A stretch of 64,000 nucleotides of DNA from an uncultured bacterium (GTDB taxonomy: Bacteria > Cyanobacteriota > Vampirovibrionia > Gastranaerophilales > Gastranaerophilaceae): the NCBI GenBank assembly GCA_902760645.1, contig CACWHC010000008.1, positions 1 to 64,000 on the forward strand, in the 5' to 3' direction. Both the position numbers and the translations under genes were made by a program. Every line of letters begins with the position of its first letter. The stretch's first letter is position 1. Shown here in pieces: positions 34,284 to 43,566 of the stretch. The notes under the pieces are model-generated. The model was not told the DNA's origin. It was given only the letters and a program-made list of their open reading frames with translations, and made no database searches.

Positions 34284-34356
34284 GGATAGTAACATAACTA
34301 TTGAAAATTTCCTTATTTTAATATAGAATTTATACACATAAAGAAGGGGGATATGT

Positions 34357-35649
34357 ATGCCTGTAGCAGACAAAATTCAAGAGATAAATGATACCGTCAA
34401 AGCGATTGCAAATTTTATTCAAGTTGATAATGAAGTTAAACCTGATTTTCAGGAATATATCAAAACTATCGGCGGAAATCGAAAAGGTGCGATAAATTTT
34501 CAGGCGGCTTGTTTTAATTATATTTTTGAACGTAAGTTAGGTGAAACATATAAGTCTATTCCGTCTATATATTTGGAGAAAGCTGATTTAAGTGCTAGTG
34601 ATAAAAAAATTGTTAAAAGTATTGATAAAGCGGTTTCATCTGTTTTTGAAGTAAAAAAAATACTGAAAAACGGGTTTGAATTATATAATATTATCAACGA
34701 AAAATCCTATACAGTAACATCATTGATAAAAATGACAAATTTCAGAGGCTTAGGCAGCGGTCAGTATGTGGTTGCAAGAATCATGAATTTTGATAAAGAA
34801 ACTTATTTATTAGAAATTTCCGGTGTTCTTCCTACCACAAGGAGAGATGATGCTTACAGATTCTCTGTTGCAAAAATTATTCAAAATCCTGAAATTGTTT
34901 ATCTTGATAATCCTGAAAAACAAGAGGAAATTGAAGAGGATATTAAAGAAGTTTACGAAAAATTTATGGACTTCTTTGGTGCAGACGAAATTCTTACTAT
35001 AAATAAGCATGCTGACGAATTAATAGGTGTATTTAATGATTTTGCTGAAGATGGTGTAAAATCTGATTATAAAAAGCTTATTGAAGAACCTGAAACGTAT
35101 AAATATTTTAATGTTTCCGAGTTTAATAATTCATATGATAATTTCCTGGAAAATTCATTAGGCGGATTTTCTTCTCATAAAGAAACTTATGATGTAGGTA
35201 TAATTTATGACAAAGAGTTGGGTATGTATGCTGTTCCGTTTTGGGGAACATTTAATAAAATATTTGAAGCATCTAATCCTTCCGATATTGAAAATTACGA
35301 TAAATGTATCTGGTACTTTTTAACTAATGATAAGTTTTCAGCTAATCTTATCAAGCGGGCAGCAAAAAAACATAAAAACTTTTTGCCTGTTATTAACGGT
35401 TTGAAAAAGACTGATTATACGTTAAAGGAGCTCTTGGAAAAATATAAATCAAGATATTTGGAGCAGAAAATTTATTCTTCAACGACTGTCCTGTATAAAT
35501 CAAAGGCTTTTTCAAGCACGTTAGGTTTGATTGAAGAAGAAGAAGAAAAACCAAAACTTCCGGAGGGTATAGATTTATCGAAGATTGGCAGAAATGACCC
35601 TTGTCCTTGCGGAAGCGGTAAAAAATTCAAAAAATGCCACGGTGCATAA
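34357..35649 (+). CDS. SEC-C motif protein of unknown function
   Basis: A 430-residue protein whose last 22 residues are a SEC-C zinc motif ([20 protein letters not shown]: CxC-x8-CH). Such motifs bind zinc and appear at the C terminus of SecA and in many stand-alone proteins. The rest (1-405) is a mixed alpha/beta protein I do not recognise, with an acidic patch [18 protein letters not shown] near 188 and [10 protein letters not shown] just before the zinc motif. AAGGGGG precedes the ATG. It is a single gene with a terminator. Confidence 0.85.
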   Translation: MPVADKIQEINDTVKAIANFIQVDNEVKPDFQEYIKTIGGNRKGAINFQAACFNYIFERKLGETYKSIPSIYLEKADLSASDKKIVKSIDKAVSSVFEVKKILKNGFELYNIINEKSYTVTSLIKMTNFRGLGSGQYVVARIMNFDKETYLLEISGVLPTTRRDDAYRFSVAKIIQNPEIVYLDNPEKQEEIEEDIKEVYEKFMDFFGADEILTINKHADELIGVFNDFAEDGVKSDYKKLIEEPETYKYFNVSEFNNSYDNFLENSLGGFSSHKETYDVGIIYDKELGMYAVPFWGTFNKIFEASNPSDIENYDKCIWYFLTNDKFSANLIKRAAKKHKNFLPVINGLKKTDYTLKELLEKYKSRYLEQKIYSSTTVLYKSKAFSSTLGLIEEEEEKPKLPEGIDLSKIGRNDPCPCGSGKKFKKCHGA

Positions 35650-35660
35650 ATTATTAAATT

Positions 35661-35692
35661 AAAAAGGATACGTTGAAGGGCGTATCCTTTTT
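35661..35692 (+). terminator. Terminator after the SEC-C gene
   Basis: A 12-bp stem (35661-35672 with 35681-35692), loop TTGAAGGG, A and T runs at both ends. Confidence 0.85.
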
Positions 35693-35774
35693 TAAAACAT
35701 TATAAAAACATTAAGGTTTTGGGGTTTGGAAGAATTTTATATTATCATATAGTTATAAGGAGAATTATAAAAAT

Positions 35775-36830
35775 ATGGAATATAAAGATTACTATGAAAT
35801 ATTGGGAGTAAAGCGTGGTGCAAGTGATTCTGAAATAAAATCAGCATACAGAAAGCTTGCCAGAAAATATCATCCTGATGTAAATAAAACTAAGGATGCC
35901 GAGGCTAAATTTAAAGACATAAATGAAGCTTATGAAGTTTTGGGCGATAAGAATAAACGTCAAAGATACGACAGTCTTGGTGCAAACTGGCAGGGCGGTC
36001 AGAGTTATACTCCCCCTCCGGGCTTTGAAAACTTCGGTTTTGGAGGAAATGGTCAGACTTATGAATTTAATTTCGGCGGTCAAAATATGGGAGGTTTTTC
36101 CGATTTTTTCAGTTCTCTGTTTGGTGATATGATGGGGGGCGGTGCAGCACATCAGGCAGGAATGGGCGGAATGAATTTTGGAGGCTTTGATTTCGGCGGT
36201 ATGGGTGGCGCTCAGCAGCAGCGTACTTCATCTCGCAGCAGAAGAAAGTCCCAATCATCGCAACCGCAGGAAAATTTAGATATTACAAAAACTTTAAATA
36301 TAACGGCACAAGATGTTTTTAATCAAAAACCTGTTAGTGTCAGCTTTTCTGATATGGAAAAGTGCACACAATGTCCTCCGGGCGGGGGTTATTGCTCTGC
36401 ATGCGGAGGTACGGGTATCAGGCGTAATTCCAAATCCATAAAAGTTAAAATTCCGCCTGAGGTGAATGCAGGTCAAAAAATACGGCTTAAAGGCGAAGGA
36501 AAAGAAGACCAGTTTGGTCAAAAAGGTGATTTATATCTGGTTATTCAATATAATGATAATGAGTATCAGGTTGACGGTGTAAATTTGACTAAAGATATTG
36601 AAATTACTCCTCCGGAGGCGGTATTGGGCTGTCGCAAGGAAATAAAGACCCTGCACGGGAATATAGGTATTAAGATTCCGCCAATGACTTCTACAGGCAA
36701 AATGTTAAGATTGAAAAATTTAGGTTTGCCGACAAAATCGGGCGGATATGGATATCTTAATGCAAGGATAAAGATAGTTCTTCCTAAAAAATTAACTCAG
36801 GAACAGATAGATTTATACAAAAAAATGTAA
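35775..36830 (+). CDS. DnaJ-family co-chaperone with reduced zinc region
   Basis: A 351-residue Hsp40. The J domain (1-68) has the HPD motif in KYHPDVNK and stimulates Hsp70 ATPase. A Gly/Phe-rich segment (about 70-150) and a Ser/Arg/Gln linker follow. The central region has only CTQC and CSACGGTG, four Cys instead of the eight of full DnaJ. C-terminal peptide-binding domains (about 210-345) end [13 protein letters not shown]. It could act as the organism's specialised or sole DnaJ. AAGGAG precedes the ATG. No dnaK or grpE is adjacent. Confidence 0.9.
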   Translation: MEYKDYYEILGVKRGASDSEIKSAYRKLARKYHPDVNKTKDAEAKFKDINEAYEVLGDKNKRQRYDSLGANWQGGQSYTPPPGFENFGFGGNGQTYEFNFGGQNMGGFSDFFSSLFGDMMGGGAAHQAGMGGMNFGGFDFGGMGGAQQQRTSSRSRRKSQSSQPQENLDITKTLNITAQDVFNQKPVSVSFSDMEKCTQCPPGGGYCSACGGTGIRRNSKSIKVKIPPEVNAGQKIRLKGEGKEDQFGQKGDLYLVIQYNDNEYQVDGVNLTKDIEITPPEAVLGCRKEIKTLHGNIGIKIPPMTSTGKMLRLKNLGLPTKSGGYGYLNARIKIVLPKKLTQEQIDLYKKM

Positions 36831-36834
36831 CACT

Positions 36835-36853
36835 AAGCCACTTTTTGTGGCTT
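36835..36853 (+). terminator. Terminator after the dnaJ-like gene
   Basis: AAGCCAC/GTGGCTT stem (36835-36841 with 36847-36853), T5 loop, followed by TTTT. It leaves no room for a glycine riboswitch before gcvT. Confidence 0.8.
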
Positions 36854-36911
36854 TTTTATTGACAAATAATATTAAAGCTACGACAATGGAAATAGGTTAG
36901 GGGGAAATAGC

Positions 36912-38015
36912 ATGACAAAAGAAACGTTTTTGCATGACAAACATATTGCACTTGGTGCCAAAATGGTTGATTTTGCAGGTTGGCATATGCCTGTTCAGTA
37001 CACAACTATTGTCGAAGAACATAATACTGTAAGAGAAGCTGTCGGACTTTTTGATGTATCTCATATGGGTGAAGTTTTTGTTTCCGGTAAAGAATCTTTG
37101 GCATTTTTACAAAGTATAGTTCCTCAGGATATTTCAAAATTAGAGTATGAAAAAGCGGTATATTGTCAGCTGCCGAATAAAAAGGGCGGTCTTATAGATG
37201 ATTTAATTATATATAAGATTGGTATAAATTCTTATCTGATAATATGTAATGCTTCAAGAATTGATGAAGATGTTAATTGGATGAGCCTAAACAGTAATGG
37301 TTATGATGTGAAAATTGATAATCAATCACATAATTATTCGCTTCTTGCTGTTCAGGGTCCAAAGGCGGATGAATTATTAAGAACAATGGGATTAAGTACA
37401 CATCAGGATTCTTTTACAATAAAACCTGCAAAAATTCTTGATTATAATATTCTTGTTTCAAGAACCGGATATACAGGTGAAGACGGCTATGAATTGTTGG
37501 TGGAAAATAATATTGCTCCTGCATTATGGGATAAGGTACTTGAGTACGGAAAACCTTTTGGAATAAAACCAATAGGGCTTGGGGCAAGAGATACATTAAG
37601 GCTTGAAGCTGCATTGCATTTGTACGGGAATGATTTGGATGAAGATACAACTCCTGTAGAGGCAGGTTTAAGTTGGTCGCTTGCTAAGGATAAAAAAGAA
37701 GATTATAACGGTAAAGAAGTTATTATGGCACAGCTTGCAAACGGTGGGAATAAAAAGCTTGTCGGTATAAAAATGCTGGATAAAAATATTGCAAGGCACG
37801 GTTACGAAGTGTATTTTAATGGTGAAAAAGTTGGTATTGTAACAAGCGGTTGTATTTCTCCTGTTTTAGGATGTAATATTGCACTTGCTTATGTGAAAAA
37901 TATAAGCGATATTTCCACAGGCAGCGTTGTTCAGGTTATGATTAGAGAAAAATTGCATGATGCTGAGGTTGTTAAAAAACCGTTTATAAACAAAAGGAAT
38001 AAGATTAGAAATTAG
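36912..38015 (+). CDS. gcvT: Glycine cleavage system T protein (aminomethyltransferase)
   Basis: A 367-residue enzyme that releases ammonia from the aminomethyl-lipoyl H protein and transfers the one-carbon unit to tetrahydrofolate. Typical segments are MVDFAGWHMPVQYTTIVEEH, VGLFDVSHMGEV, RTGYTGEDGYELL and LGARDTLRLEA. Full length. It heads gcvT-gcvH-gcvPA in one transcript, with gaps of 19 and 6 bases. The RBS is a G-rich AGGGGG. No upstream glycine riboswitch is visible. Confidence 0.96.
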   Translation: MTKETFLHDKHIALGAKMVDFAGWHMPVQYTTIVEEHNTVREAVGLFDVSHMGEVFVSGKESLAFLQSIVPQDISKLEYEKAVYCQLPNKKGGLIDDLIIYKIGINSYLIICNASRIDEDVNWMSLNSNGYDVKIDNQSHNYSLLAVQGPKADELLRTMGLSTHQDSFTIKPAKILDYNILVSRTGYTGEDGYELLVENNIAPALWDKVLEYGKPFGIKPIGLGARDTLRLEAALHLYGNDLDEDTTPVEAGLSWSLAKDKKEDYNGKEVIMAQLANGGNKKLVGIKMLDKNIARHGYEVYFNGEKVGIVTSGCISPVLGCNIALAYVKNISDISTGSVVQVMIREKLHDAEVVKKPFINKRNKIRN

Positions 38016-38034
38016 TATTATATAAGGAGATTTT

Positions 38035-38418
38035 ATGAGTATTACCGAAAAAATATTGTGTACAAAAACACACGAGTACATTTTAAAAAATGATGATGGC
38101 ACTTATACTGTTGGTTTGACAGATTATGCTGTAGAACAGTTGGGTGATATAGTGTTTTTAGAATTGCCTGAAAGCGGTACAACGTTTGCTAAGGGTGATT
38201 CTTTTGCGGCGATTGAATCTGTCAAGGCTGCATCTGAAATATATATGCCAATCAGCGGTGAAATTACTGATGTAAATACTGCTCTTGTTGAATCACCTGA
38301 AACTTTGAATGAAGATGTTTATGAAAAAGGATGGCTTGTGAAAATTAACCCTACAGGTGATGCTTCTGAGCAGGATGATTTGTTGGAATACAGTGATTAT
38401 AAAGAAGAAGTGGAATAA
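38035..38418 (+). CDS. gcvH: Glycine cleavage system H protein
   Basis: A 127-residue lipoyl carrier shuttling the aminomethyl group between the P, T and L proteins. The lipoylated lysine is K64 in AAIESVKAASEIY. It has the barrel-sandwich hybrid fold, including VGLTDYAVEQLGDIVFLELP. AAGGAG precedes the ATG. Full length. Lipoyl attachment requires a LipA/LipB or LplA enzyme not in this window. Confidence 0.96.
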   Translation: MSITEKILCTKTHEYILKNDDGTYTVGLTDYAVEQLGDIVFLELPESGTTFAKGDSFAAIESVKAASEIYMPISGEITDVNTALVESPETLNEDVYEKGWLVKINPTGDASEQDDLLEYSDYKEEVE

Positions 38419-38424
38419 TTTGTA

Positions 38425-39666
38425 ATGAAAAATTTTCTTGTACATAATGATGAAGTAAAAAATAAAATGTTATCAGATATTGGGCTGAATAGTATCAGCG
38501 AATTGTTTAAGCAAATTCCTGATATGGCAAAAATGTCTGAGCTGAAATTAGATGAACCCTGCAGCGAAATTGCTGCCCAACGTGAAATTAAGGCTCTCGC
38601 AAAAGAAAATAAATCTGATTTCATAGATTTTAAAGGCGGGGGTGTTTATAATAAATTTGTTCCTGCATGTTTAAGTCAAATTGCTCAGCGTTGGGAGTTT
38701 TTAACTGCTTATACCCCGTATCAGGCAGAAATTTCTCAGGGTACATTGCAGATTATGTACGAGTTTCAGACAATGATTGCAAGATTGACAGGCATGGATA
38801 TTGCCAATGCTACTGTTTATGACGGTGCTACCGCTTGTGCTGAAGCTGTTTTGATGGCAGTAAGAATTTCCAAAAAAGATAAGGCTTTGATAAATAAAAA
38901 TATCAACCCTGAATATTTGGATGTTATAAAAACTTATACCTGGGCAAGCGGGATAAAATTTGATTTATTTGATGAAGTTCCGGAAAATGTTTCTGATTAT
39001 GCTTGCGTGCTTGTTCAAACCCCTGATTATTATGGTGAAATAAAAAAATTGCCTGAGGTTGAGGGTGCATTGTTAATTGCATGTGTTGATTTGTCATCAC
39101 TTTCATTGTTGGAACCACCTGTTCAGGCAGATATTGTTGTCGGAGATGTCCAGACGCTTGGTATTCCTATGAGTTTTGGAGGTCCTCATGCAGGTGTAAT
39201 CGCTTGTAAAGAAAAATATATGCGTCAGATGCCGGGCAGACTTGCCGGACGGACTGTGGATGCAGATGGCAACCAAGCCTTTACATTAACTATCCAGACA
39301 AGAGAACAGCATATCAAAAGAGAGAAAGCAACAAGTAATATTTGTTCAAATCAGGCTCTTATCGGTTTATTGGTTACTGCGTATTTATCTGTAATGGGCG
39401 AAAAGGGTTTCAGACAGGCAGGTTATTTGTCTGCAAAGAATGCTCATTTGCTTGCTGATAAATTAAAGGCAAAAGGTTATAAAATACAAAACAGAAACTT
39501 TTACAACGAGTTTGTTGTTGAAACCGACAATGCAGATGAATATTTGAAACAGCTTGAACTGGTAAATATATCAGGTGGTATAAAACTGGATGATGCCCGG
39601 ATACTTGTAGCCGTTACAGAGATGATTTCCGACGAAGATATAGAACTCTATGTTCAGACAGTTTAG
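38425..39666 (+). CDS. gcvPA: Glycine dehydrogenase (decarboxylating) subunit 1
   Basis: A 413-residue N-terminal half of the split P protein. Matching segments are FVPACLSQIAQRWEFLTAYTPYQAE near 70 (family form FIPAVVR...FYTAYTPYQ), ISQGTLQIMYEFQTMIARLTG, MSFGGPHAGV and QTREQHIKREKATSNICSN. The PLP lysine resides in subunit 2 (gcvPB), so this half cannot work alone. No gcvPB follows: a terminator and convergent acyltransferase genes come next. It is slightly short compared with the usual 440-450 residues. Confidence 0.94.
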   Translation: MKNFLVHNDEVKNKMLSDIGLNSISELFKQIPDMAKMSELKLDEPCSEIAAQREIKALAKENKSDFIDFKGGGVYNKFVPACLSQIAQRWEFLTAYTPYQAEISQGTLQIMYEFQTMIARLTGMDIANATVYDGATACAEAVLMAVRISKKDKALINKNINPEYLDVIKTYTWASGIKFDLFDEVPENVSDYACVLVQTPDYYGEIKKLPEVEGALLIACVDLSSLSLLEPPVQADIVVGDVQTLGIPMSFGGPHAGVIACKEKYMRQMPGRLAGRTVDADGNQAFTLTIQTREQHIKREKATSNICSNQALIGLLVTAYLSVMGEKGFRQAGYLSAKNAHLLADKLKAKGYKIQNRNFYNEFVVETDNADEYLKQLELVNISGGIKLDDARILVAVTEMISDEDIELYVQTV

Positions 39667-39686
39667 GTTTAGGAATAATTTTCACG

Positions 39687-39719
39687 AAAAGAGGTTGGCA
39701 TACTTAACCAATCTCTTTT
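39687..39719. terminator. Bidirectional terminator
   Basis: A 12-bp stem (39687-39698 with 39708-39719, one G-U) with A4 and T5 flanks separates gcvPA from the convergent acyltransferase genes. Confidence 0.85.
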
Positions 39720-39738
39720 TATAGAATATATAACTTAA

Positions 39739-40452
39739 CTAAACCGTTACGGTTTCTTCTTCTTTCATACTTTCCGGTTTCGGGAAACAGTTTTCGTAAT
39801 CTGCATGCTGAGAAATAGCTTCGCACCAAAGATATTCTATTTCATCTGCCGGTAATTTATATGAGATTGGTTTACAAATATGTAAACTTACTTTTTGTCT
39901 TGTGAACGGGAATAACTTCGGGTATCCCGAGAAATCCGCAATAGCTACGGGAACAATATCGGCTTTGGCATTTTTGGCAATTGCTGAAAATCCTCGTCTT
40001 ATTTCATCTAACTTGCCGTAAGGTCTTGTACCTCCCTGAGGGAATATTCCCAATGCCCATTTTGTTGTGAAAATATCTCTCACAGTTTTGAAGGTTGCAA
40101 TTTCAGGTTTTGTTCTGTCCACTGCAAAAGCCCCGAGTGAAATGATAAGTTTGCTGAATTTTTCATCAGGATTAAACAATTCTTTTTTAGCCATCCATGC
40201 CATTAATCTTTTTGTTGCAAAAGGGATAAGGAATGGGTCGAATATTGAAACATGATTTCCGCAGTAAATATATTTAGAATTAAATATATCTTTTGACAGA
40301 TTTTCCTGTCCCGTTATTTTGTAATCATAAAATAAAGCAAAAAACGGTACTGTGACTCCGTATAAAAAAATTACATACCATAACGAACGCCAAAAACCGT
40401 ATTCTTTTGCATATCGTCTGTTATAATTTCTTACTTCTTTTTCTTTACCCAT
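39739..40452 (-). CDS. PlsC-like 1-acyl-glycerol-3-phosphate acyltransferase (second copy)
   Basis: A 237-residue acyltransferase with the HX4D motif in CGNHVSIFDPFLIP and a variant second motif FPQGGTRPYG in place of the usual FPEGTRS. An N-terminal hydrophobic segment near 21-40 anchors it. It overlaps the upstream paralogue by 8 bases. It transfers an acyl group to a lysophosphatidate or related lipid. The extra Gly in QGGTR distinguishes it from its neighbour and may mean a different acceptor. Confidence 0.9.
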   Translation of the reverse strand: MGKEKEVRNYNRRYAKEYGFWRSLWYVIFLYGVTVPFFALFYDYKITGQENLSKDIFNSKYIYCGNHVSIFDPFLIPFATKRLMAWMAKKELFNPDEKFSKLIISLGAFAVDRTKPEIATFKTVRDIFTTKWALGIFPQGGTRPYGKLDEIRRGFSAIAKNAKADIVPVAIADFSGYPKLFPFTRQKVSLHICKPISYKLPADEIEYLWCEAISQHADYENCFPKPESMKEEETVTV

Positions 40453-41134
40453 TAGTTACTCCTGTTTCTTTTTCTTCAGGTATATACTTAAATCCTGAAA
40501 GTTTTTGAATTTCTTCAATCCAGCTGTTGACCATTACATCTATATCATCATTCCACGGAATAGGTTTGCCTATATTAACAATAATTTTTCCGCTGAACGG
40601 TAATCTTTTTACTTCATCTGTTCCTATAATTCCTACAGGTAATATTGCACATTTGGTAATCTTTGCCAAACCTGCAAAACCCTTTGATATTCCTCTTATT
40701 TCGCCGGGAATACCTCTTGTCCCCTGAGGAAACATTCCAAGAACCCATTTGCTCTTTTTTATACCCAATACTGTTTTGACAGTGGATGGGGCAAGGCTTT
40801 CTCTGTTTACGGAAAATGCTCCGAGCCAGTCAAGCCACCATCTTAAAAATCTGATGTCGAACAGTTCTTTTTTTGCCATAAATGCAATGTTTCTCGGAAA
40901 TACTCCTACAATAAGCGGTGGATCAAGTGTGGAAAGGTGGTTTGGGCATATTATGTATTCATTATCTTTTGGTACATTTTCCATCCCGTGTACTTCAAGG
41001 CGGTATACAATCTTGAATCGTATCATGTAAAACATTTTACATACCAAAACCTGAAAAAAAGCTCTCCATTTATTAAATTGTTCTGCGGTTCTTACTGTAT
41101 ATGATTTGTTTTTTTTCTCATTGTTGTTTGACAT
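40445..41134 (-). CDS. PlsC-like 1-acyl-glycerol-3-phosphate acyltransferase (first copy)
   Basis: A 229-residue protein. The frame is open to a GTG at 41146, but GGGAG overlaps that codon and lies 11 bases before the ATG at 41134, so I start there. The HX4D catalytic motif is in CPNHLSTLDPPLI, and the acceptor motif is FPQGTRG (usually FPEGTR). There is a hydrophobic N-terminal segment at about 28-47. It shares clear similarity with the downstream gene and probably arose by tandem duplication. Phosphatidic acid synthesis is the expected role. Confidence 0.9.
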   Translation of the reverse strand: MSNNNEKKNKSYTVRTAEQFNKWRAFFQVLVCKMFYMIRFKIVYRLEVHGMENVPKDNEYIICPNHLSTLDPPLIVGVFPRNIAFMAKKELFDIRFLRWWLDWLGAFSVNRESLAPSTVKTVLGIKKSKWVLGMFPQGTRGIPGEIRGISKGFAGLAKITKCAILPVGIIGTDEVKRLPFSGKIIVNIGKPIPWNDDIDVMVNSWIEEIQKLSGFKYIPEEKETGVTNG

Positions 41135-41273
41135 ATAAAAAAACACTCCCTAATTCACTGTTATTCTAGCATGAAATTACTTATTTTTCAATTATTTCCT
41201 TAAATAAACTCAATTAAATATATGATTACAACGCATATTGATTTTGTCATAATGCTTTAAAAAGGAGTTTTAT

Positions 41274-41828
41274 ATGAAAATTATAAGTTCAGAAAGTGTT
41301 TTGGCTGTTTATTATTATATAGCATTGTTTTCAACGATATTTTTTATAATAAAAATGTCAATATTTGCAATATTTGGCGGTGATGCAGAGGTTCATACGG
41401 ATTTTAATTCATCATTTGAAACTGATCAGTCATTTGATTTTATATCAATACAATCTATTCTTGCTTTTTTGATGGGATTTGGCTGGATGGGGTTGTCCTG
41501 CATAAAAGTATGGGAAATCAGAACTCTGTATGCTGTTATATTGTCAGTAGTATTTGGATTATTCCTGATGTTTGTTTCTTCATATTTAATGTTTTGTGTG
41601 AAAAAATTAAACAAAAAGGTTACAAAAGATTTATCGAAGGCTGTTGATTGCGTTGGTAAAGCTTATACTAAGTTTGAACCTAAATCCGACGGTCAAATCG
41701 AGATAAGTATAAATAATCAGCTTTCAATCGAGCCTGCATTTAATGATACAGATGAGGCTATAAATGCCTTTGAGCAGGTTAAGGTTATAAAATACGAAAA
41801 TAATAAATTGTACATAGAAAAAGTATAA
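41274..41828 (+). CDS. NfeD/YuaF-like membrane protein
   Basis: A 184-residue protein with three hydrophobic helices (about 8-32, 57-76, 81-107) and a C-terminal soluble domain (about 120-184) of the OB-fold size. The segment IQSILAFLMGFGWMGLS is the best family marker. It lies 11 bases before a flotillin gene. The pair YuaF-YuaG (NfeD-like plus flotillin) is a known arrangement, for example in Bacillus, and supports the call. AAGGAG precedes the ATG. Confidence 0.8.
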   Translation: MKIISSESVLAVYYYIALFSTIFFIIKMSIFAIFGGDAEVHTDFNSSFETDQSFDFISIQSILAFLMGFGWMGLSCIKVWEIRTLYAVILSVVFGLFLMFVSSYLMFCVKKLNKKVTKDLSKAVDCVGKAYTKFEPKSDGQIEISINNQLSIEPAFNDTDEAINAFEQVKVIKYENNKLYIEKV

Positions 41829-41839
41829 AGGAGATTACT

Positions 41840-43408
41840 ATGGATTTCATTACTTTAATGACAGTAATAGGAGCACCGGTGCTCATACTGTTGGCACTGC
41901 TGATTTTTATTGCAAATCAGTACAAACGTTGTCCGTCAAACAAAATTATCGTAGTTTACGGTAAAACAGGCGGTGATAAGACTGCAAAATGTGTTCACGG
42001 AGGCGGTACTTTTGTCATTCCGCTTATCCAGGATTACGGTGTTTTGTCATTAGAACCTATGACTACCGACATTGATTTGAAGGGTGCACTTTCAAAAGGT
42101 AATATCCGTGTTGCCGTACCTTCAACATTTACTTTCGGTATTTCAACTCACGAAAATATCATGATTAATGCGGCAGAAAGACTGTTAGGATTGACTAAAA
42201 ACGAAATTATAATTCAGGCAAGTGATATTATTCTCGGTCAATTACGTTTGGCTATTGCTACTTTGACTATTGAAGAAATTAATCAGGACAGAGAAAAATT
42301 CCTGGAGCAAATTAATGCAAACGTTAATACCGAGCTGAATAAAATCGGGCTTGAAATTATTAACGTAAATATCAAAGATATTACCGATGAATCCGGCTAT
42401 ATTGATGCAATAGGTAAAAAAGCAGCAGCGGAAGCTATCAATAAAGCTAAAGTTGAAGTTGCTCAACAGGAAAAACTCGGTGCTGTCGGTGAAGCGGAAG
42501 CTAATAAAGAAAAAGAAGTTCAGGTTGCCGAACAAACCGCACAAACTTTAATCGGGAAAACTAATGCGGAAAAAGAACAGCGTGTACAAACTGCGAATAT
42601 TAATTCATCTGCTGTTATAGGTGAGGCTGAAGCTGACAAAGTGAGAGAAGTTCAGGTTGCTGAACAATTAGCACAAACTCAAATCGGTAAAACGGAAGCT
42701 TTAAAAGAACAGCGTATTCAAACAGCTAATTTAGAGGCTCAGGCAGTCGAAGGTGAAAATATTTCAAAAGCGAATATTGCAGAATATAATGCAACATTAG
42801 CGGTAAAACAGGCTGATGCGTTCCGTGAAGGGGAAGTCGCAAAGGCAAACGCTCAGCGTGATGTATTATTAGCTCAGAAAGAACAGGAAGAAGCTAAATT
42901 AAAGAAGGAAGAACTTGCAAGACAAGAAGTTGAAAAACTTAAAATTCAGGTTCAGGCTGATGCCGAGGCTGAAAAAGCAAGACGTATCGCATTAGGTGAA
43001 GCTGATGCAATTAAAGCTAAATACTTTGCGGAAGCTGAAGGTGTGAAAGCTGTTCTTGAGGCTAAAGCAAAAGGTTATGAAGAACTCGTTAAAATCAGTA
43101 ATAACCGTCCTGAAATTGCTACAAGCTTCCTGATGATTGAAAAAATTGAAGATATTGTTGCAAAACAGGTTGATGCAATTAAAAATATCAAATTTGACAA
43201 GATTACTGTTTGGGATGGCGGAGCAGGTTCCTCAAACGGTTCTACAACGGCAAACTTTATGAAAGATTTGATTAAAGCACTTCCTGCTATGCATGATTTG
43301 GCTAATCAGGCAGGAATAGAATTGCCGCAGATTTTGGGTAAGGTTGACAGCGGTATTGATGTAACTCCCGTATCTGCCGGTAAACCTGAACACAAAGACA
43401 AAAAATAA
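41840..43408 (+). CDS. Flotillin-like protein (SPFH/band-7)
   Basis: A 522-residue membrane-associated scaffold protein. A hydrophobic N-terminal helix (about 5-27) leads to the PHB/SPFH domain (about 28-190). The long flotillin coiled coil (about 190-430) has repeated EA-rich units, including twice a VREVQVAEQ/KEVQVAEQ-type unit followed by AQTxIGKT. The tail is Gly/Ser-rich. Flotillins organise membrane microdomains with NfeD-type partners. AAGGAG precedes the ATG. A terminator follows. Confidence 0.93.
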   Translation: MDFITLMTVIGAPVLILLALLIFIANQYKRCPSNKIIVVYGKTGGDKTAKCVHGGGTFVIPLIQDYGVLSLEPMTTDIDLKGALSKGNIRVAVPSTFTFGISTHENIMINAAERLLGLTKNEIIIQASDIILGQLRLAIATLTIEEINQDREKFLEQINANVNTELNKIGLEIINVNIKDITDESGYIDAIGKKAAAEAINKAKVEVAQQEKLGAVGEAEANKEKEVQVAEQTAQTLIGKTNAEKEQRVQTANINSSAVIGEAEADKVREVQVAEQLAQTQIGKTEALKEQRIQTANLEAQAVEGENISKANIAEYNATLAVKQADAFREGEVAKANAQRDVLLAQKEQEEAKLKKEELARQEVEKLKIQVQADAEAEKARRIALGEADAIKAKYFAEAEGVKAVLEAKAKGYEELVKISNNRPEIATSFLMIEKIEDIVAKQVDAIKNIKFDKITVWDGGAGSSNGSTTANFMKDLIKALPAMHDLANQAGIELPQILGKVDSGIDVTPVSAGKPEHKDKK

Positions 43409-43435
43409 AATATAAATTTTCAGAAAATTTTAAGA

Positions 43436-43471
43436 GCCATTACAAAAAGACCAAAAATCTTTAGTAATGGC
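43436..43471 (+). terminator. Terminator after the flotillin gene
   Basis: GCCATTAC (43436-43443) pairs with GTAATGGC (43464-43471) around an inner AAAGA/TCTTT hairpin; TTTTTT follows. Confidence 0.85.
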
Positions 43472-43566
43472 TTTTTTAATAAAACTTAAAATATTATTTA
43501 TTAGATGGCAAAATTACTGATAATTTTGTTTTAATATATATGTGTAGAACTTATGAAAGGTTTTTC

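Noticed and set aside
36854-36911. Glycine riboswitch before gcvT
   Set aside because: Only 58 bases lie between the terminator and gcvT; far too short for the tandem aptamer, and no core motif is visible.
41840-43408. Flotillin repeats as a sign of gene damage
   Set aside because: The EA-rich repeats are the normal flotillin coiled coil; the frame is intact.
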